Shown in pieces: positions 47,666-55,895 of a stretch of 64,000 nt of DNA (positions within the stretch are counted from its first letter, which is position 1; every line of letters begins with the position of its first letter). Origin of the DNA: Bacillota bacterium (lineage in GTDB: Bacteria > Bacillota > Clostridia > Lutisporales > Lutisporaceae); contig JALNWH010000001.1 in the NCBI GenBank assembly GCA_023230985.1, forward strand, positions 21,872 through 85,871, read 5' to 3'. The position numbers and the translations under genes are program-made. The notes beneath the pieces were generated by a model. The model saw only the letters and a list, made by a program, of their open reading frames with translations, ran no database searches and was not told the DNA's origin.

Positions 47666-48046
47666 TTGGCAACAAGAGCAACTAGAGAAGATGAAACAAA
47701 ACGAACCACAGGTAATGGCGCATTGCGTTTTGTTTTTAGGTTTATTGTTGCGGCTATTGTGTTACTTATAACTTCATTTTTAGTAAGAGGTTTTCAAGTA
47801 AAAGGCTTTTGGACAGCATTGATAGCAGCCCTATTTATTTCAGGGATAGATTATATTATTGAATTAATATTTAACTTTGACGCATCTCCTTTTGGTAGAG
47901 GTTTATCCGGTTTCATTGTCTCCGCAGCCATTATTTATTTTACACAATTCTTCATATCAAATATGACTGTAACTTTATGGGGAGCAATAATCGGAGCTCT
48001 TATAATAGGTATTGCTGATGCGCTGCTACCTACAAGATTTATGTAA
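47666..48046 (+). CDS. Phage holin family (superfamily IV) membrane protein
   Basis: A 126-residue protein with four hydrophobic segments and the pattern SFLVRGFQVKGFWTALIAAL and GAIIGALIIGIADALLPTRF. It matches the chromosomal family annotated as phage holin 4 (PF04020, YvlD-like), which is widespread outside phages and has no proven holin activity. The start is TTG, with GGAGG 9 bases upstream. A terminator follows directly. Confidence 0.85.
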   Translation: MATRATREDETKRTTGNGALRFVFRFIVAAIVLLITSFLVRGFQVKGFWTALIAALFISGIDYIIELIFNFDASPFGRGLSGFIVSAAIIYFTQFFISNMTVTLWGAIIGALIIGIADALLPTRFM

Positions 48047-48052
48047 AAATAG

Positions 48053-48079
48053 AAACTGCCTTCGGGCAGTTTTTATTTT
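48053..48079 (+). terminator. Terminator after the second holin-like gene
   Basis: AAACTGCC, loop TTCG, GGCAGTTT, then TTATTTTT. A clear intrinsic terminator 7 bases after the stop codon. Confidence 0.85.
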
Positions 48080-48140
48080 TTAAGTTTATGATATAATTTT
48101 TCTTAGACTATATTTTGCAATATATGCTAGGAGAAATTAT

Positions 48141-50480
48141 ATGGACTATAAAATGGAATATGGCACAATTGCCACCTTTATTGGCATTATATTTGCTTAC
48201 TTGTTTAAACCAAGTATATTTATGATTTTATTCTGTACTTCTATAATACTTATACTTTTTTATTTTATAAATAAATTTATTAGCCGAAAAATTGCTTTTT
48301 TTATTATCACTTTTTGTTCTATCAGCATGATTAGATATACTTTAGTCACAAATTATGAAAGTAAGTTAAAACCTTTTGAAGATAAGTTGATTAATGCCGA
48401 TTTAATTATTTTAGAAGAAAATAATAAAAAAGACAATGTTTCTGATTATATTGCAGAATGTATTGGAATCTTAGAAGATGATAAATATTATAGCCTAAAA
48501 GAAAAAGTTGTATTTAAAGATTATAACAAATCAAACTATAAAGCAGGAGATATCATTAAAACCGGAGGACATGTTAGTGAAATAGTAGGCAAAAGAAACT
48601 TCGGTGATAACGATATATCTCTATATTTCAATAGTAAGGGTATCTATTTTCAACTCATAGGCCAAAATAGTAACCTAGTCGGCAGAGCTAACAGTTTTAA
48701 AGTTTTATTTTTTTATAATGTTAGAAGCAGGATTTCAAATATAATAAATAAATCATTGCCAACCGATGAAGCAGCATTTTTAAATGCTGTAATTATTGGA
48801 GACAAGCATTACCTAGATGCAGAGGAAAAAGACAACTTTTCTAAAACCGGACTTTCTCATATATTGTCAATTTCCGGACTTCATGTTGCTTTCATTGTGT
48901 ATCTTTTAAATGCAATTTTAAAAGTTTTAAAAATCAAAGGTAATTATAGGGATATACTTTCTTCAATACTTATTGCATATTATATTGCTATGATAGGAGT
49001 GCCGCCACCCGCTCTAAGATCTTTTATCATGATGTTGATATTTATATGGGGAAAACATATAAGAAGAGACTATGATATATCTTCGGCAGCCTCTTTGGCT
49101 GCTATATTGATGCTTCTACATAATCCTTTATTGGTACATAATCAAGGCTTTATCATATCTTTTGCATGTATATACTCAATTGCATTTTTATTTGAACCTA
49201 TATATACATACCTTGGTAAAGTAATTCATATAACACCTATTAGAAATGCAATTGCCCTGTCTTTATCAATACAGACCGGAACAGCGCCTGTTTTGATTTA
49301 TTATTTTAATTACATTTCACTGATTAGCATATTAGTAAATATAATTGCAGTCCCGTTGGTATTTTTTATTATTGCAACAGGCTTCATCGGGGTTATATTC
49401 GGTGCAATTATTCCAATTATCGGGGTTTATATCTTTTCATTGGATTATTATTTTATTTCCTTGTTATCAAAAATAATAAGTATTGCATCAGCGCTGCCTT
49501 ATTCAGGGCTTCATATACCTTCTCTTCACTTTCTAATGTATCTGTTATATTATTTTGCTGTTATAATGATTTGTTATAAAGATAATAATTTTATTCTTAA
49601 TATAAGAAAACAAAAATATGCTTTTGTTTCAGTTTCATTAGCCATGTTAATATTTGTCTTTGCCGGCCATTTTTATAACAATAATGTAAGGTTAGTTTTT
49701 TTGGATGTGGGGCAAGGGGATAGCAGTTTAATTACTACGACAAGAGGCAGACATATTTTAATAGATGGCGGCGGTTCTGCAGGCAAAGGAGATTTTTATT
49801 ACGATGTTGGGGGCAAAATTACTGTTCCTGCACTTTTAAAACTGGGAGTTTGGAGTATAGACACTATTATCATATCTCATATTCATGAAGACCATTTAGA
49901 GGGCTTATTGAAAGCCGTTGAAACCTTTAAAACGGAAAAAGTAATTCTCCCTGATACTCCTTACGAATCGGAAATAAGCAGAAGCTTTTTGAGTTTATGT
50001 AAATCTAAAGGAGTTAAAATACTTTATGCAAAGGACGGTGACAAATTAGTTTTAGATAAAAATACTGAAATAAACTTTTTGTTTCCGGAAGAATCATTGA
50101 TTATAAGTTCTAATTCTGATGAAAATAATAATTCTTTGGTTGCGTTATTTTCTTATAAAAACTTTAAAGTATTATATACCGGAGATATTGAAAAGGATGG
50201 TGAAAACAGATTATTAAATAAAAGTATTAAAGCAGACATAATAAAAGTGCCTCACCATGGCAGCAATACATCATCCACAAAAGAATTTATTGAAACTGTT
50301 TCACCAAAATTCTCTGTTATTTCTGTGGGCAAAAACAATTTTGGACACCCTAGAGAAGAAGTAGTAGATAGACTTAAGGAAAACTCTCATAAAATATTTA
50401 GAACAGATAAAAATGGTGCCGTCTTATTTAAAACAAATGGTAAAAAGGTTATAATAAAGACAGTTCGTAATTGTTTTTAG
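48141..50480 (+). CDS. comEC: DNA internalization protein ComEC/Rec2
   Basis: ComEC forms the membrane channel for single-stranded DNA uptake. The 779 residues include N-terminal transmembrane helices, an outer OB-fold part, the competence domain with LSHILSISGLHVAFIV and many helices (about 230-500), and a C-terminal metallo-beta-lactamase domain with LDVGQGDSSLI and SHIHEDHLEGL. All three parts are present, so the gene looks intact. comEA is found 6.5 kb away at 56965-57585. AGGAG precedes the ATG. Confidence 0.95.
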   Translation: MDYKMEYGTIATFIGIIFAYLFKPSIFMILFCTSIILILFYFINKFISRKIAFFIITFCSISMIRYTLVTNYESKLKPFEDKLINADLIILEENNKKDNVSDYIAECIGILEDDKYYSLKEKVVFKDYNKSNYKAGDIIKTGGHVSEIVGKRNFGDNDISLYFNSKGIYFQLIGQNSNLVGRANSFKVLFFYNVRSRISNIINKSLPTDEAAFLNAVIIGDKHYLDAEEKDNFSKTGLSHILSISGLHVAFIVYLLNAILKVLKIKGNYRDILSSILIAYYIAMIGVPPPALRSFIMMLIFIWGKHIRRDYDISSAASLAAILMLLHNPLLVHNQGFIISFACIYSIAFLFEPIYTYLGKVIHITPIRNAIALSLSIQTGTAPVLIYYFNYISLISILVNIIAVPLVFFIIATGFIGVIFGAIIPIIGVYIFSLDYYFISLLSKIISIASALPYSGLHIPSLHFLMYLLYYFAVIMICYKDNNFILNIRKQKYAFVSVSLAMLIFVFAGHFYNNNVRLVFLDVGQGDSSLITTTRGRHILIDGGGSAGKGDFYYDVGGKITVPALLKLGVWSIDTIIISHIHEDHLEGLLKAVETFKTEKVILPDTPYESEISRSFLSLCKSKGVKILYAKDGDKLVLDKNTEINFLFPEESLIISSNSDENNNSLVALFSYKNFKVLYTGDIEKDGENRLLNKSIKADIIKVPHHGSNTSSTKEFIETVSPKFSVISVGKNNFGHPREEVVDRLKENSHKIFRTDKNGAVLFKTNGKKVIIKTVRNCF

Positions 50481-50491
50481 ATAAAAAGTAG

Positions 50492-51574
50492 GTGATTGTT
50501 ATTTACAGAAACTTTTTAAATGACATTAACTCAGGCTCAATAAAAAAATTATATCTGTTATATGGTTCAGAAACTTATCTTTTGGATAAAGGAATAGAAG
50601 AGATTAAAATGAAAGTAGTAAAAGGATTTGAAGAAATAAATTTTTTGCTTTTTGAAGATAAAAATCTTGATATTATCCAATTACAAAATGCATGCGACAC
50701 TTTACCTTTCGGTTCTGATAAGAAACTTATAGTGGTTAAAGATTTTTACGGGTTAAAATCTAAATCAAAAAAAAGCAAGGACGAAAGCGTAGAAGACTTT
50801 GATAAAAATGTTGAAATCGACAGTCCGCAAGATTTAAGTTTCATAGATTTCCTTAGTGACGATATATGCCTTTTATTTATTTTTTATGGAAATATAGATA
50901 AAAGAAAGAAGCTTTATAAAAATATAAATAAAAACGGAAGCATCTATGAATTTAAAAGAATTGATAAACCTACTTTAAGCCAATGGATTAACAGATTTTT
51001 TAAAAGGGAAAAGAAAGAAATAGGCAAAGAGGAGATAGAGTTATTAATTCATAGCACCGGATATTTAGATAAAAGTAAAGATATAAACATGTACCACGTA
51101 GAAAATGAAGTAAAAAAGGTCTTATCATATATTGGAGAAAAGGAAACTGTTAGTATGAACGATATTAAAAGGGTTATAAAAGAACCATTGGAGAATAATG
51201 TTTTTAAAATGATTGATGCGTGCTTGGAAAACGACTCCTCAACAGCTTTAAAGATATATGGGGATTTATTATTAGATGGCCATTCTCCTTTTGCTATTAT
51301 AGGCACAATTTCCTGGGGAATAAAAAGTATTATAAAAATAAAAGAATTAAAAAATGAGGGACTGAATGCTCTAAAAATATCAAAAGAACTGAAAATGAAA
51401 GAATTTATTATAAGAAAAAATATAAATTATTGTAATTCTATTGATTATAATGCATTAGGTAAAGCTCTTGAAAAATGCGTTAACTGTGAAGCAGACATGA
51501 AAACAGGTAAATATGCGGATAAAGGAATGGAAAGAATAGGTGTGGAAATTCTATTGGCGGAATTGTTTGAATAA
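50492..51574 (+). CDS. holA: DNA polymerase III delta subunit
   Basis: The delta subunit of the clamp loader opens the beta clamp. The protein of about 360 residues has KKLYLLYGSETYLLDKGIEE, DTLPFGSDKKLIVVKDF and a C-terminal helical part with AIIGTISWGIKSI and DMKTGKYADKGMERIGVEI. The gene order comEC, holA, then rpsT on the other strand is typical of Firmicutes. The start is unclear: the GTG at 50492 lies inside AGGTGAT, while an ATT at 50501 would be better spaced. I keep the GTG. Confidence 0.92.
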   Translation: MIVIYRNFLNDINSGSIKKLYLLYGSETYLLDKGIEEIKMKVVKGFEEINFLLFEDKNLDIIQLQNACDTLPFGSDKKLIVVKDFYGLKSKSKKSKDESVEDFDKNVEIDSPQDLSFIDFLSDDICLLFIFYGNIDKRKKLYKNINKNGSIYEFKRIDKPTLSQWINRFFKREKKEIGKEEIELLIHSTGYLDKSKDINMYHVENEVKKVLSYIGEKETVSMNDIKRVIKEPLENNVFKMIDACLENDSSTALKIYGDLLLDGHSPFAIIGTISWGIKSIIKIKELKNEGLNALKISKELKMKEFIIRKNINYCNSIDYNALGKALEKCVNCEADMKTGKYADKGMERIGVEILLAELFE

Positions 51575-51601
51575 AAGGGCGGTCAAAGACCGCCCTTATT
51601 T
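51573..51601. terminator. Bidirectional terminator between holA and rpsT
   Basis: AAGGGCGGTC and GACCGCCCTT form a perfect 10 bp stem with a 3-base loop (51575-51597) and T-rich runs on both strands. It can end both convergent genes. Confidence 0.85.
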
Positions 51602-51874
51602 TTACATAGCTACGTTAAGTTTTTTTGCTAATCTGGATTTTTTTCTAGCTGCATTATTTTTATGAAGGGTTCCTTTTGCTGCTGCTTTATCAATAAGACT
51701 TGCGGTCTTCTTATACAAAGCCTTTGCCTCATCTGTATTACCGGCCTTTAATGCATCTTCAAATCTTCTTATAGAAGTTCTCAAGGAGGATATAATAATT
51801 CTATTTCTTCGAGTTTTATACTCAATAATTTTTATTCTCTTTAATGCGGACTTAATATTGGCCAATACATTCAC
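51602..51874 (-). CDS. rpsT: Ribosomal protein S20
   Basis: A 90-residue basic protein of the small ribosomal subunit that binds 16S rRNA. It has the S20 pattern of long helices: SALKRIKIIEYKTRRNRI, LIDKAAAKGTLHKNNAARKK and SRLAKKL. It stands as a single gene, with a GGAGGTG site upstream and the shared terminator downstream. Confidence 0.96.
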   Translation of the reverse strand: MNVLANIKSALKRIKIIEYKTRRNRIIISSLRTSIRRFEDALKAGNTDEAKALYKKTASLIDKAAAKGTLHKNNAARKKSRLAKKLNVAM

Positions 51875-51968
51875 CTCCTTTTGCTTCTAATTGACAAATG
51901 GTATTCTACCATACTGTTTTATAAAATGCAATAGTTTGCGGTTATCAAAAAATTGTGGTCAGTCCTTG

Positions 51969-52091
51969 GTTATTACTATTCACACATGTATATATTTATA
52001 TTTTTTATTGTAGATTATTTGCCTGGGAACTCAGCAATCGTAGCAAATATAATAGGCTGCTTATCAGAAATAGTTAGGTGTGGACTGTAAC
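51969..52091 (-). mobile_element. MITE-like element, copy C (degenerate, inverted)
   Basis: The reverse complement shares long blocks with copies A and B, including CTATTATATTTGCTACGATT and TCTACAATAAAAAATATAAA. The ends are GTTATTACTATTCACA and, at the right, TGGACTGTAAC, so the inverted repeats are degraded. No clear target duplication remains. Its right end is 3 bases from the -35 box of the selC promoter. Confidence 0.75.
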
Positions 52092-52094
52092 ATC

Positions 52095-52122
52095 TTGACA
52101 GGGTATTAGTTTATGCTATACT
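52095..52122 (+). promoter_or_regulatory. Promoter of selC
   Basis: Perfect TTGACA (52095-52100), a 16-base spacer with TG one base before the -10, and TATACT (52117-52122). Transcription would start near 52129, 26 bases before the mature tRNA. Confidence 0.7.
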
Positions 52123-52154
52123 AAAATAGTGCTTGGTAACCGCAAGAAATCAAT

Positions 52155-52251
52155 GGGAGTAGATGGGTTCTGGTGTGCCCTCCGGTCTTCAAAACCGGTA
52201 TGGGGGGTTAGTAGCTTCCTGGGTGGGTTCGATTCCCACATACTCCCGCCA
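52155..52251 (+). tRNA. selC: tRNA-Sec (anticodon TCA)
   Basis: A 97-base selenocysteine tRNA with encoded CCA. GGGAGTA pairs with TACTCCC in the acceptor stem. The anticodon arm is CCGGT, loop CTTCAAA, ACCGG, with anticodon TCA at 52189-52191, which reads UGA. The T arm is GTGGG TTCGATT CCCAC, and there is a long variable arm (about 52200-52222). G73 precedes CCA, as in other tRNA-Sec. The selB, selA and selD genes are close by. Confidence 0.97.
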
Positions 52252-52274
52252 AACAGTTTTAATATCCCGCTTCA

Positions 52275-54191
52275 TTACTTTTTCATTAGAACACGCTTAT
52301 CTTCTATCCTTTTAGTAATTTTCTGCTGATCAAAGTAATCAAGTAATGCTATTGCATATTTTCTGCTAGTTTCCAATAAATCTCTAAATTCTCCTAATTG
52401 GATGCTTTTATTAATTTCGCAATAAGATCTAAGTACTTCAATTGAATCTTCATAGGCAGATTTTGAAAAAACAATATCCTGATCTATTCTAATCAATTCT
52501 TCGCCATCAATAAGCATATCATATACTTGAATAATAGTTTTTTCAGGATATTTTAATTTAGTTTTTATTTCATCATATCTAGGTGGATTATATTTCATTG
52601 AATTATATTCTTTTATTATTGAATTTTTGATTTCTTCCTGCTCTTTTGTAAGAGTAATTTTAAAATCCCATAATGACACGATTTTCCCCAAAAGTTTGAT
52701 TGTCTTTTCTTCTTGCAAATAATCAAATAATGAATCAGATATTTTCTGACCTATATTTCCTATTATTTTAGTTTTTAACTCTTCTTTTGGCATACCCGCT
52801 TTTAATGGATTGTCTTCATGGTATTTTATAAGTATATCACCGGTCTTTTCTTTCAACATATTTATATAGTCCATATGCAGATAAATAGGTTCGCCGCTTA
52901 TTTTAAATGATTTTATTATCATATTTTCTTCCAAGTTTTTAAGTATGCCCTCACATCGTTCAACATTTATATTTCCGGATTGCTTAGCTATAGTTTTTAC
53001 ATCAGGGTAAGTACTACTCGCTTTTAAAATATATTGTTCCACTATTTTTGCAGGATCTCCCCGATCTTTTATCGTTAACTCTTCTATTACTTCATCTTTA
53101 AATCTTTTTCTTTTAGGTGGGCTAGGCTCCAGTATTACTCCACCGCCTATAGTAATCATAGGTGAAAAAAACCTGATTATAAAATAATCATCCTTTTGAC
53201 ATGCAATTTCTTCTTCCAGCCTCATTTGTACAAAGGCTTCTTCTCCCGGTCTTAGTTCATCCCGATCTAAAAGAACGACTCTGCCGAATATTTCTGCCGA
53301 ACCGTGATAAATACGGAGTCTGTCTCTGTTGTTTATTCCTCTTTCAGAGGTTTTTAAAAGCTCCAGCTTTGCATCAAACATTAAAGAACTTTCCATGCTA
53401 TCAGGTAAGGCAATTACATCCCCTCTTTTTATATCATCTACCTTAACCCCGGCAATATTTACCGCTACTCTTTGTCCCGCTTCAGCGAGATTAGTTTTCA
53501 TATCGTGTACTTGAATACTGCGAATCCTAGCCTCTTTTTCATCAGGATAAATCATAATCTTATCGCCATCATTTATAATACCCGAAATCAAAGTACCTGT
53601 TATAATAGTGCCGAATCCTGAGATACTAAATACTCTGTCTATGGGAAGTCTGAAAGGCTTATTAAGATCTTTTCCTTCAATTTCTTCTGTTTGTTTGTCT
53701 ATCTCTTTTATCAAATCAGTAAGCCCGTCTTTTGTTGTTGAAGATACAGGAAAAATCTTTGCCTTTTCTAAAAATGAGTCTTTTACATCATCTTTTATTT
53801 GCTCAATGACCATTTCCAGCCATTCTTCTTCTACTAAGTCTATTTTAGTTAATGCTATAATACCCTTTTTAATTCGTAACAAGGATAATATGTTTAAATG
53901 CTCCACTGTTTGAGGCATTACCCCTTCATCAGCAGCAACAACAAGCAAAACCAAGTCAATTCCGCCGGCCCCTGCAAGCATGTTTTTGATAAATCGTTCA
54001 TGCCCGGGAACATCGACTATCCCGGCTCTTTTTCCGCTAGGCAGATCAAAGTATGTAAACCCCAATTCGATAGATATGCCCCTATTCTTTTCTTCCTTTA
54101 ATCTATCGGTGTCTTTACCCGTTAATGCTTTTATTAATGTAGTTTTACCGTGGTCTATATGGCCTGCGGTACCTATTATTATATGTTTCAA
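52275..54191 (-). CDS. selB: Selenocysteine-specific elongation factor SelB
   Basis: SelB carries Sec-tRNA to the ribosome at UGA codons marked by a SECIS hairpin. The 638 residues have an EF-Tu-like GTPase part ([47 protein letters not shown]), two beta-barrel domains and C-terminal winged helices that bind the SECIS (about 370-638). The start is TTG with AAGGA upstream. It converges with selC, 23 bases apart, and follows selA on the same strand after a minisatellite. Confidence 0.96.
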   Translation of the reverse strand: MKHIIIGTAGHIDHGKTTLIKALTGKDTDRLKEEKNRGISIELGFTYFDLPSGKRAGIVDVPGHERFIKNMLAGAGGIDLVLLVVAADEGVMPQTVEHLNILSLLRIKKGIIALTKIDLVEEEWLEMVIEQIKDDVKDSFLEKAKIFPVSSTTKDGLTDLIKEIDKQTEEIEGKDLNKPFRLPIDRVFSISGFGTIITGTLISGIINDGDKIMIYPDEKEARIRSIQVHDMKTNLAEAGQRVAVNIAGVKVDDIKRGDVIALPDSMESSLMFDAKLELLKTSERGINNRDRLRIYHGSAEIFGRVVLLDRDELRPGEEAFVQMRLEEEIACQKDDYFIIRFFSPMITIGGGVILEPSPPKRKRFKDEVIEELTIKDRGDPAKIVEQYILKASSTYPDVKTIAKQSGNINVERCEGILKNLEENMIIKSFKISGEPIYLHMDYINMLKEKTGDILIKYHEDNPLKAGMPKEELKTKIIGNIGQKISDSLFDYLQEEKTIKLLGKIVSLWDFKITLTKEQEEIKNSIIKEYNSMKYNPPRYDEIKTKLKYPEKTIIQVYDMLIDGEELIRIDQDIVFSKSAYEDSIEVLRSYCEINKSIQLGEFRDLLETSRKYAIALLDYFDQQKITKRIEDKRVLMKK

Positions 54192-54251
54192 TACTAATCA
54201 ATCCTTTTTTTGCAATACAGCATAATTACCGTTCCCTGCAATTGAGATTTT

Positions 54252-54286
54252 TCGAACCGTAAGACTCTTCGCTTCGCTCAGAGTGA
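54252..54286. repeat. Dispersed-repeat motif with CTTCGCTTCGCTC next to the minisatellite
   Basis: The stretch AAGACTCTTCGCTTCGCTCA followed by GAGTGACA resembles a very common intergenic repeat of bacterial genomes (reverse complement GAGCGAAGCGAAGAATC-like). The GAGTGACA at its right end is also the start of the tandem-repeat unit, so the array may have grown from this motif. Confidence 0.5.
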
Positions 54287-54425
54287 CACGGGGTGGTGGC
54301 TCGAGTGACACGGGGTGGTGGCTCGAGTGACACGGGGTGGTGGCTCAGAGTGACACGGGGTGGTGGCTCGAGTGACACGGGGTGGTGACTCAGAGTGACA
54401 CGGGGTGGTGGCTCGAGTGACACGG
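54281..54425. repeat. Tandem repeat (minisatellite), 22-23 bp unit, about 6.5 copies
   Basis: The unit is GAGTGACACGGGGTGGTGGC followed by TC or TCA. Copies begin at 54281, 54303, 54325, 54348, 54370 and 54393, with a partial one at 54415. The copies are nearly identical; one has GTGACT for GTGGCT. The array is far more GC-rich than its surroundings. It lies in the 279-base gap between selA and selB, within their likely common transcript, and does not appear to code. Confidence 0.9.
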
Positions 54426-54470
54426 AACAGTACTCATAATGACATAGGGTTATAGTTCAAAATAAAGAAT

Positions 54471-55883
54471 TTATAATCGTTCATCAATTGTTTTTAAGGC
54501 ATCAATAATAATATTATATTCTGTTTCCATAACCGTTCTCATATCTATTAGAACTTTATCTTTATATATTCTGGTGACTATGGGCGATTCATAATTTCTA
54601 AATGCTGCTTCCAAGCTATTTGCTGAATTGTTTTCACTTTTTATTGTAATTACTTTAGTAGGTAGTTTATGTAAAGGCATTGCCCCGCCGCCCACTTCAG
54701 AAAATTCGTCTTCTATGGTCATTATAAATAAATTTTTCAAGTAACCAGGGATTCTATTATAAAAGTCCTCCGCTTTTTTTGTTATTTCTTCTATGCTTGC
54801 AGTAAGCATATTCAACACCGGTATACTTCTTATAGCCTTATTTTCATCAAGATAAAGCCTTAATGTAGCCTCTAAAGCGGCCAGTGTCATTTTATCCACT
54901 CTCAAAGCTCTTGCCAAAGGATTTTTCTTTATATTTTCTATATACTCCTTATTCCCAACTATAATTCCTGCTTGGGAACCGCCCAGCATTTTATCTCCGC
55001 TAAATGTAACAATATCCATACCGGAGGCTATAGAATTCTGAACTGTAGGTTCATAAGGCAAACCATATTTGCTTAAATCTATAAAAACCCCACTGCCGAT
55101 GTCCTCTATTACAGGTATATCTCTTTTTTCTCCCAAAGATACTAATTCCTTTGAGGATATCTCTTTAGTAAACCCCATTATTTTATAATTACTTGTATGA
55201 ACCTTCATAAGCAATGCGGTCTCTTCATTTATAGCATTTTCATAATCCCCTATATGAGTTTTATTTGTAGTTCCAACCTCTACAAGCTTAGCACCGCTTT
55301 GCCTCATAACATCAGGTATTCGAAAGGAGCCGCCTATTTCTATAAGCTGTCCCCTTGAAACGATTACTTCCTTACCTTTAGCCATTGTACTCAGAACCAG
55401 CATCACTGCTGCGGCATTATTATTAACAACAGCGGCAGCTTCCGCTTTTGTAAGCTCTACTAATATATCTTCTACCAGATCATGCCTTGACCCTCTTATT
55501 CCTTTTTCAATATCCATTTCCAAATTTGAATAACTTGAAGATGTTTTTACAAGTAAATCCAAAGCCTCTTTACACAACGGTGCCCTGCCAAGGTTTGTAT
55601 GAATAACTATGCCTGTAGCATTTACTACATGCTTTAGGCTATAAGCTATTTTCTTGTAAACCTTAGCCTGAATTCCATCTAATATTTCTTTAAGATTAAT
55701 TATTTCATCCTGCCTCTCGGATACCCGTAATAAAATCTCCTTCCTGTATTCATCTAAATAATCTCTTATGACTTGGACTAATACAGGCCTTGGACATAAA
55801 TCAATAAGCCTGATTATTTCCTCATTTTTTATTAAATCATCAACTGAAGGAATTTTGCTTAGGATACTTTTTTTATTAACCAT
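54471..55883 (-). CDS. selA: L-seryl-tRNA(Sec) selenium transferase SelA
   Basis: SelA converts Ser-tRNA-Sec to Sec-tRNA-Sec with selenophosphate, using PLP. The protein of about 470 residues has VVNATGIVIHTNLGRAPL, VVNNNAAAVMLVL and the PLP lysine in FSGDKMLGGSQAGII (about Lys298). I set the start at the ATG at 55883 with AGGTGG upstream; the GTG at 55892 lies in that site. It follows selD after 12 bases. Confidence 0.96.
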   Translation of the reverse strand: MVNKKSILSKIPSVDDLIKNEEIIRLIDLCPRPVLVQVIRDYLDEYRKEILLRVSERQDEIINLKEILDGIQAKVYKKIAYSLKHVVNATGIVIHTNLGRAPLCKEALDLLVKTSSSYSNLEMDIEKGIRGSRHDLVEDILVELTKAEAAAVVNNNAAAVMLVLSTMAKGKEVIVSRGQLIEIGGSFRIPDVMRQSGAKLVEVGTTNKTHIGDYENAINEETALLMKVHTSNYKIMGFTKEISSKELVSLGEKRDIPVIEDIGSGVFIDLSKYGLPYEPTVQNSIASGMDIVTFSGDKMLGGSQAGIIVGNKEYIENIKKNPLARALRVDKMTLAALEATLRLYLDENKAIRSIPVLNMLTASIEEITKKAEDFYNRIPGYLKNLFIMTIEDEFSEVGGGAMPLHKLPTKVITIKSENNSANSLEAAFRNYESPIVTRIYKDKVLIDMRTVMETEYNIIIDALKTIDERL

Positions 55884-55895
55884 AGTAACCACCTT

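Noticed and set aside
47318..48046. Prophage remnant suggested by the holin-like genes
   Set aside because: No integrase, structural, lysin or attachment sequences are nearby, and the second protein belongs to a common chromosomal family.
54226..54423. Minus-strand frame with repeated Pro/Arg/His-rich peptides over the minisatellite
   Set aside because: The frame is open only because the 22-23 bp repeat lacks stop codons. It has no binding site and no known domain.
54281..54425. Possible CRISPR array
   Set aside because: The units are contiguous and contain no unique spacers, and no cas genes are present. It is a tandem repeat.
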